This document shows, in pieces, positions 59,576 to 64,000 of a stretch of 64,000 bases of DNA. The position numbers were made by a program, and so were the translations under genes. Positions within the stretch are counted from its first letter, which is position 1. The number at the start of each line of letters is the position of its first letter. The stretch is from Clostridiales bacterium (GTDB taxonomy: Bacteria > Bacillota > Clostridia > Christensenellales > CAG-138): positions 41,633-105,632 of the forward strand of contig DXWI01000006.1 of assembly GCA_019416935.1 (NCBI GenBank), given 5' to 3'. Under the pieces are notes generated by a model. The model did not search any database and was not told the DNA's origin. It worked only from the letters and a program-made list of their open reading frames with translations.

Positions 59576-59612
59576 AAAAAAATACCGCCATAAACAATCT
59601 GTCTATGGCGGT
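59576..59612 (-). terminator. Terminator after tRNA-Thr
   Basis: On the minus strand ACCGCCATA pairs with TATGGCGGT (plus 59584-59612), followed by a T run (plus 59576-59582). Confidence 0.85.
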
Positions 59613-59613
59613 G

Positions 59614-59689
59614 TGGAGCTGATGAGCAGATTCGAACTGCCTACCTCTTCATTACCAATGAAGTGCTCTACCGACTGAGCTACATCAGC
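59614..59689 (-). tRNA. tRNA-Thr (anticodon GGT)
   Basis: A 76-base cloverleaf with encoded CCA. The acceptor stem GCTGATG/CATCAGC is perfect, and the anticodon loop TTGGTAA (anticodon plus 59654-59656) is flanked by a five-base stem. It is a single-gene transcript bounded by its own promoter and terminator. Confidence 0.97.
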
Positions 59690-59716
59690 ATGCTATAATG
59701 GGCTCGCAACAAACCT

Positions 59717-59745
59717 ATTATAGCGAATACTCGTCCATTTTGCAA
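59717..59745 (-). promoter_or_regulatory. Promoter of tRNA-Thr
   Basis: TTGCAA (plus 59740-59745) and TATAAT (minus strand, plus 59717-59722) are 17 bases apart, about 28 bases before the tRNA. Confidence 0.75.
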
Positions 59746-59777
59746 GTTATATTTCCAGATTTCTGAAAATTCTTTTA

Positions 59778-61067
59778 TTATGACTCCGCACGGATGACAC
59801 TCTCAACCGCCTGCACACAGGATAGCTTCTGAATGGCATCAAGCGCCGCCTGCACGCTCAGTTCCTGCGCCATATGCGTCATGAATGTAATATGCGATGA
59901 ACCACCGGCGCGCTCGCCCAGCTGCAAAACATCCTTGAGAGAAACGCCGTGTTCAGCAAAAATAGCCGCAATGGACGCCATGGTTCCCGGCGCATCGGTC
60001 ACGGAAAGGCGAATACAATAGATGCAATGGAAATCACGCACGAGTTCGACCTCGCTGCTCATACCCGCCTCGTTGCGGAACGTCATATACCGATGGCGGC
60101 CGGCGGCATGACAGGCATAGATGACGTCGGACATCACGGCCGAAGCGGTCGGCATACAGCCGGCGCCGCGGCCATAGAGCATCACATCGTCCACGGCGTG
60201 GCCGGTCAGGAAAATCGCGTTGAATACGCCGCGCACCGAAGCAAGCGGATGGGACTTGGGCACCATCGTCGGATGCACGCGCACCTCAATCGCATGGCCC
60301 GTCTTTTTGCCGATCGCCAGAAGCTTAATCTCGTATCCCAGCAAACGCGCGGCTTCAAAATCCTCTGCGGTCAGTTTGGTTATCCCCTCGCGGTAGATCA
60401 CGTCTATCGGCATATGCGCATGAAACGCCATGGAGGACAGAATGGAGAGCTTGTACATCGCGTCAAAGCCCTCGACATCCGCCGTGGGATTGGCCTCGGC
60501 ATAACCGAGCTTTTGCGCCTCATGCAGCACCTCCTCAAACGGGCGCCCCTCCTCTGACATTTTTGTCAGAATATAGTTCGTCGTCCCGTTGATAATGCCC
60601 ATGACACGCTCAATATTGTTGGCCTGCATGGAATCTGTGATGGTACGGATGATCGGAATACCGCCTCCAACCGTGGCTTCAAGATACAATCCCGCACCGG
60701 TTTTTTTGGCAGCTTTCTCAAACTCATACCAATGTTTGCTCATGACCTCTTTGTTGGAGGTTACGACCGTTTTTCCGCTCTCCAGTGCGCGAAGGATGAA
60801 CGTGCGCGCCGGTTCCACGCCGCCCATGCACTCGACCACGATCTCAATGGTTGGATCCTGCAAAATCTCTTCGATGGATGTGGTAAACAGCTCGCGCGGC
60901 GCCAAGTGCAGATTGGGCTCATGAACAAAATCGCGCACAAGAATTCGCCCGACGCGCAGATCGATCTGTTCCCGGTGCAGAATGTCGTTATGATTCTCCG
61001 TCGCGATCCGATAAACGCCGGATCCGACTGTGCCAAAGCCAAGAATTGCGAGGGTATGGATGCTCAT
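59778..61067 (-). CDS. hom: Homoserine dehydrogenase
   Basis: A 429-aa enzyme of the aspartate pathway making homoserine for threonine and methionine. The NAD(P) loop is GFGTVGSGVYRI near residue 10; GTTNYILTKM is near 165 and the substrate region EANPTADVEGFDA near 200. A C-terminal ACT domain (about 355-425) usually gives threonine feedback. It is the last gene after panT and coaW. Confidence 0.96.
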   Translation of the reverse strand: MSIHTLAILGFGTVGSGVYRIATENHNDILHREQIDLRVGRILVRDFVHEPNLHLAPRELFTTSIEEILQDPTIEIVVECMGGVEPARTFILRALESGKTVVTSNKEVMSKHWYEFEKAAKKTGAGLYLEATVGGGIPIIRTITDSMQANNIERVMGIINGTTNYILTKMSEEGRPFEEVLHEAQKLGYAEANPTADVEGFDAMYKLSILSSMAFHAHMPIDVIYREGITKLTAEDFEAARLLGYEIKLLAIGKKTGHAIEVRVHPTMVPKSHPLASVRGVFNAIFLTGHAVDDVMLYGRGAGCMPTASAVMSDVIYACHAAGRHRYMTFRNEAGMSSEVELVRDFHCIYCIRLSVTDAPGTMASIAAIFAEHGVSLKDVLQLGERAGGSSHITFMTHMAQELSVQAALDAIQKLSCVQAVESVIRAES

Positions 61068-61084
61068 GGGTTCTCTCCTTTATG

Positions 61085-61891
61085 TCACGAAGTATGGGAT
61101 GAAATTGAGATCGCCGCACCGGCCGCGGTTGCATACGGCGCAAAGGGCGGCACATGAAAACGAACCGGATGCAGCAGTTCCACTTGCCGAATGAGTTCCT
61201 TTACAACCGGCAGCTCCGCAGGCGTACCGACAAGAATGACGTCGGATACCTGCTCCGCTCTCGCCGCAAACACGGACAACATGCCAATCGTCTGGCAGAC
61301 CAGATTGAACACGCCCCGCGCGCAATCTGCGCGATCCGCTTTTCCGGAGCTTTTGGCAAAATTGGATACGGTCGTATAAGCGGGCAGCCCCGGAATATCC
61401 CGATCGGTGACGTCGCCGATGCAGAGATCGATCCGGGTGAGATCGCCGCGCTCCGCCTCTGCGGCCGCTGCCGGGACATCCGCCTGTCCAGTCAAAAGTT
61501 GCAGCAGACCCAACAGCGTGCCGCCGCCGATACCGGAACCGCCCAAATGGCGGGCAGTACCGCCGGCAGTAGCCGATACGAACGCCGTGCCCGTTCCCAT
61601 GCTTGCGACCACTGCCCGGGAAAGGCCGGTGAGATGCAGCGCGCCCGCGGCAATCGCAGAAAACTCGTCCACATGGCAGACCGGTATTCCTCGGTATACG
61701 CTGCCAAAACGCTGTGCCCCCATGCCGGTCACAGCGATGGCCTCGGGATTTTGCAAAACAAGTTCGTCGAGATTCGATTCCTCAAATTGGTGTGCTTCCA
61801 CTCTGTTTGCGCTCTCCACTCTGCCCTGGGACAGCAGCACGAGCTTCGCTGCGGAAACGCCGAGATCCACGCCGATCACACGACTATTCAT
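61085..61891 (-). CDS. coaW: Type II pantothenate kinase
   Basis: A 268-aa kinase of the acetate/sugar kinase fold. It begins MNSRVIGVDLGVSAAKLVLL, with the ATP-binding GVDLG pattern, and has the second loop in VASMGTGTAFVSA near residue 95. Type II enzymes (as in Staphylococcus and animals) phosphorylate pantothenate for CoA. The ECF subunit upstream fits import of the same vitamin. It starts 9 bases after the panT stop. Confidence 0.88.
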   Translation of the reverse strand: MNSRVIGVDLGVSAAKLVLLSQGRVESANRVEAHQFEESNLDELVLQNPEAIAVTGMGAQRFGSVYRGIPVCHVDEFSAIAAGALHLTGLSRAVVASMGTGTAFVSATAGGTARHLGGSGIGGGTLLGLLQLLTGQADVPAAAAEAERGDLTRIDLCIGDVTDRDIPGLPAYTTVSNFAKSSGKADRADCARGVFNLVCQTIGMLSVFAARAEQVSDVILVGTPAELPVVKELIRQVELLHPVRFHVPPFAPYATAAGAAISISSHTS

Positions 61892-61900
61892 GGAACAACT

Positions 61901-62536
61901 TCAGCCCCTGTGCAAAACCTTTTTCAGCGCGGTACAGACCGCTACCGAAGCAAGAATGGCAAGTACAATTTCCAGGATTCCGTTTGTCAATATCACGGTT
62001 CCGATGGCCCCGAGCAACAGCTCATAGGCAATGCCGTTGGCGGCGGCATAGCTCGCGCCAAACGCCACATAGATTCCGCCAAGAACCAGGATCGTATTGG
62101 CCAGCGTTCCCGCTACGGCTGCAAGGCCCATATTGACCGCACTGGACTTGCAGATTTTTTCCATGCCGCGATACGTCAATCCAGCAAAAACACCGATCAA
62201 AATACGGGGTACAAAGCTGATGAGCAGGCTCCAGAAGTTTCCATGGAATTCGCCAAAGGAATAGAACGGCGTAAATACGAACGCCAACGCGGGATTCGGC
62301 GGCATAAATGTCCACACAATAAAGCTAAACAGACCGGCTATGAACCCCATCATCGCGCCCGCGCCCGTTCCCAGCGAGATGGCTGCAATGATGACCGGAA
62401 TATGCGCCAGCGTCGCTACCAACGGTCCGATCGGGAGCGAGCCCAACGGCGTAAAGGCAACGATTGCCTCGATAGCGACCAGAATCGAAAACTGTGTTAA
62501 AAACAATGTCCGCTCATGGCGGTCGGTTGCGTGCAT
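61901..62536 (-). CDS. ECF transporter S component, probably pantothenate (PanT-like)
   Basis: A 211-aa membrane protein with about five to six hydrophobic segments. It starts with a charged MHATDRHERT tail. The neighbour is a type II pantothenate kinase, so pantothenate is the likely substrate; the sequence resembles the PanT group. GGAGG precedes the ATG at 62536. No ECF motor genes are near. Confidence 0.82.
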   Translation of the reverse strand: MHATDRHERTLFLTQFSILVAIEAIVAFTPLGSLPIGPLVATLAHIPVIIAAISLGTGAGAMMGFIAGLFSFIVWTFMPPNPALAFVFTPFYSFGEFHGNFWSLLISFVPRILIGVFAGLTYRGMEKICKSSAVNMGLAAVAGTLANTILVLGGIYVAFGASYAAANGIAYELLLGAIGTVILTNGILEIVLAILASVAVCTALKKVLHRG

Positions 62537-62569
62537 GTACTCAGTACCTCCACCAAATATTTCTAAAGC

Positions 62570-62598
62570 ATTATATACTATTCTTACGGATATAGCAA
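62570..62598 (-). promoter_or_regulatory. Promoter of the panT-coaW-hom operon
   Basis: On the minus strand TTGCTA (plus 62593-62598) and TATAAT (plus 62570-62575) are 17 bases apart. Confidence 0.75.
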
Positions 62599-62636
62599 AT
62601 AAAATCACGCAAACTATGCAGAAGGAGGGCAGCGCG

Positions 62637-63653
62637 ATGGAAACCCACAAGAGTCAACAAAAAAAGCAAGTGTCCAAAGCGGCAACAATCGTCTTTGTTT
62701 TCATGGCGGCGCTCTTTCTCTATACCGTTGTCCGGCTTTCCGGCTATCTAGTCCGGCAGGAGCTGGCCGGTATCCCAACTCCCAAAAACCCGGAACAAAA
62801 CCGCGTGGAAGAACCGGCAGAAACGCCTCAGGCGCAGCCGGACGCTACGGCCAACGTCGTCATCGCCATTCGCACACCGGCGCCGGAATCTCCGGCGCCT
62901 ACCCCTGCGGCACCTGACGCTGCGGCAATCCCCAAAACGCCCATAGCCAAAACACCGCTGCCCAGCCCCACGCCGGAGAGTGCATTCTCCGCATCCCCCA
63001 CGCCTCTCCCCGCACGATTCGATGAAACTGAGCTGGATCTGTTGATTGTTGGCTTAGAAGAGGGCGGCAGCGCCGATCTGATCAGCGTTCTGTCCGTGCG
63101 CGGCGAAAACAGTATGCTCTACTCCCTGCCCCGCAATACCATCGGCTTCAACAACACGACGCTCAGCAGTGCAAAATCCATCGACGAAGTGCGCGAGCAG
63201 CTATCCGCGCTTACCGGCGTATCCTTCGATTATTATGCCAGCTTCCAGCAGTCGGCCATACAGTGCTGTACCGACGCTATGGGCGGAATTGAAATCGAAG
63301 GTGCATTGTGCAGCGGAGAGCAAGCGTTCGAGCGGCTAAGCGCAGCAGGGCAGGATGAAGTTTTGCGCGCCGTACAGCAGCAGGCTGTGCTGCTGGCCTT
63401 TGCAAAAGAGGTGCAGTCGCTCAACCTGCTGCGCCTTTGGAACGTAAAGAACACGTTGCAGGGCAATGCCAACAGCAACCTGACCGGCGATCAGGGCTGG
63501 CTGCTCTACCGTCGTCTGAAAAAACTTGATCTCGAAAACATGCAGCTGACGCTTCTCCCCGTTGATTCGGAAGAGATCGGCAGCAGGCGCTTCTATCGGC
63601 TGGATCAAAAGAAACTGGAAAAATTCATCGCAGAAGTCTACAAAAACCGTTGA
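62637..63653 (+). CDS. LytR-CpsA-Psr-like protein with a degenerate LCP domain
   Basis: A 338-aa anchored extracellular protein. A membrane segment (residues about 17-38) is followed by a Pro/Ala-rich linker of about 75 residues rich in PTP and SPTP, then a domain that resembles LCP: LDLLIVGLEEGGSADLISVLS near residue 134 and LYSLPRNTIGF near 165 (usual SIPRDT). The usual arginines and acidic residues that bind the pyrophosphate lipid are not clear, so it may be inactive or act on something else. GAAGGAGGG precedes the ATG. Confidence 0.7.
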   Translation: METHKSQQKKQVSKAATIVFVFMAALFLYTVVRLSGYLVRQELAGIPTPKNPEQNRVEEPAETPQAQPDATANVVIAIRTPAPESPAPTPAAPDAAAIPKTPIAKTPLPSPTPESAFSASPTPLPARFDETELDLLIVGLEEGGSADLISVLSVRGENSMLYSLPRNTIGFNNTTLSSAKSIDEVREQLSALTGVSFDYYASFQQSAIQCCTDAMGGIEIEGALCSGEQAFERLSAAGQDEVLRAVQQQAVLLAFAKEVQSLNLLRLWNVKNTLQGNANSNLTGDQGWLLYRRLKKLDLENMQLTLLPVDSEEIGSRRFYRLDQKKLEKFIAEVYKNR

Positions 63654-63678
63654 CACATTTCGATTCATACGCTATACT
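63650..63678 (+). promoter_or_regulatory. Promoter of the tRNA cluster
   Basis: TTGACA (63650-63655) and TATACT (63673-63678) are 17 bases apart; the -35 overlaps the stop codon of the LCP-like gene. The tRNA-Val starts 24 bases later. Confidence 0.85.
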
Positions 63679-63702
63679 AATTCTTGCGCGTTTCGTGTAC
63701 TG

Positions 63703-63778
63703 GGGAGCATAGCTCAGCTGGGAGAGCACTTGCCTTACAAGCAAGGGGTCACAGGTTCGAGCCCTGTTGTTCCCACCA
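63703..63778 (+). tRNA. tRNA-Val (anticodon TAC)
   Basis: A 76-base cloverleaf with encoded CCA. Acceptor GGGAGCA/TGTTCCC pairs with one G-T, and the loop CTTACAA places the anticodon at 63736-63738. Confidence 0.97.
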
Positions 63779-63786
63779 TGCAATAT

Positions 63787-63863
63787 GGCCCGGTAGTTCA
63801 GTTGGTTAGAATGCCAGCCTGTCACGCTGGAGGTCGAGGGTTCGAGCCCCTTCCGGATCGCCA
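63787..63863 (+). tRNA. tRNA-Asp (anticodon GTC)
   Basis: A 77-base cloverleaf with encoded CCA; the anticodon is 63821-63823. The acceptor stem GGCCCGG/CCGGATC has an unusual C-A mismatch at the third pair (63789 with 63857) and a G-T next to it. Confidence 0.93.
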
Positions 63864-63866
63864 AAT

Positions 63867-63942
63867 GCCTTGGTAGCTCAGCTGGTAGAGCAGTAGACTG
63901 AAAATCTACGTGTCGGTGGTTCAACTCCGCCCCTAGGCACCA
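63867..63942 (+). tRNA. tRNA-Phe (anticodon GAA)
   Basis: A 76-base cloverleaf with encoded CCA; the anticodon is 63900-63902 in the loop CTGAAAA. The acceptor stem GCCTTGG/CCTAGGC has a T-T mismatch at the fifth pair (63871 with 63934). Confidence 0.93.
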
Positions 63943-63947
63943 GATTT

Positions 63948-64000
63948 GCGGTAGTAGCTCAGTGGTAGAGTGCCACCTTGCCAAGGTGGATGTCGCGAGT
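63948..64000 (+). tRNA. tRNA-Gly (anticodon GCC), cut by the window end
   Basis: The first 53 bases of a tRNA. The loop TTGCCAA sits on a CCACC/GGTGG stem with the anticodon at 63980-63982. The T arm and acceptor 3' side lie beyond the window. Confidence 0.93.

Noticed and set aside
1..64000. CRISPR arrays, insertion sequences and prophage genes
   Set aside because: I found no regularly spaced repeats, transposase motifs, integrase or phage structural genes. The 9-kb block between priA and def has no mobility genes.

Overview
The window reads as chromosome of a spore-forming, single-membrane (Firmicute) bacterium, most likely a GC-rich member of the class Clostridia. The evidence is two tandem alpha/beta small acid-soluble spore proteins, a Spo0A-type DNA-binding domain, an RND pump with no outer-membrane partners, ECF vitamin transporters, RemA, PrkC with PASTA repeats, a DUF4364 protein, and strong AGGAGG ribosome sites with occasional TTG and GTG starts. 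I cannot name the genus. I see no CRISPR array, insertion sequence or prophage.

Layout. 1-2801: the end of an SsuBC/TauBC-like ABC importer operon, then a cobalamin riboswitch controlling a DUF4430 surface protein and an ECF substrate-binding subunit. 2793-7246: a TetR-regulated RND pump with a perfect 36-bp palindrome over its promoter. 7280-9245: a KdpD/KdpE-like two-component pair without kdpFABC. 9409-20167 (minus strand): two spore-coat-DNA proteins, recG, a fakA-like gene with a Gls24-family gene, yebC, a family 4 uracil-DNA glycosylase, a NagB-like protein that lacks most catalytic residues, a lipase-like hydrolase, and a second SsuABC-like importer headed by a Crp/Fnr regulator. 20410-23598: exoA-maf-uvrC. 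23683-30863 (minus): a membrane protein, an EF-G paralogue, S-adenosylhomocysteine hydrolase, a C-terminal processing protease, threonine synthase and a small P-loop protein.

30957-57654 is mostly plus strand and holds pcrA-ligA, an AIR-synthase-like gene, and the conserved housekeeping block yicC-remA-gmk-rpoZ-priA ... def-fmt-rsmB-rlmN-prpC-prkC-rsgA-rpe. About 9 kb of accessory genes sits between priA and def: a heterodimeric ABC exporter, an MFS-like protein, two small membrane proteins, a COG2509-type flavoprotein, two uncharacterised proteins and an XRE-LiaF-like fusion regulator. 57713-62536 (minus) carries a CBS-domain gene broken by an in-frame stop, a DUF4364 gene, a free-standing Spo0A C-terminal-domain protein with a possible 0A box upstream, tRNA-Thr, and a panT-coaW-hom operon. 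The window ends with a degenerate LCP-like protein and a tRNA cluster (Val, Asp, Phe, partial Gly).

The most interesting points are: the B12 cassette that joins a cobalamin riboswitch to a transcobalamin-like DUF4430 domain; the orphan Spo0A-C protein; the NagB-like protein with a dismantled active site; three promoters placed so close to start codons that the mRNAs should be leaderless; the repeated operator-like sites between the XRE-LiaF gene and def; and the interrupted CBS gene.
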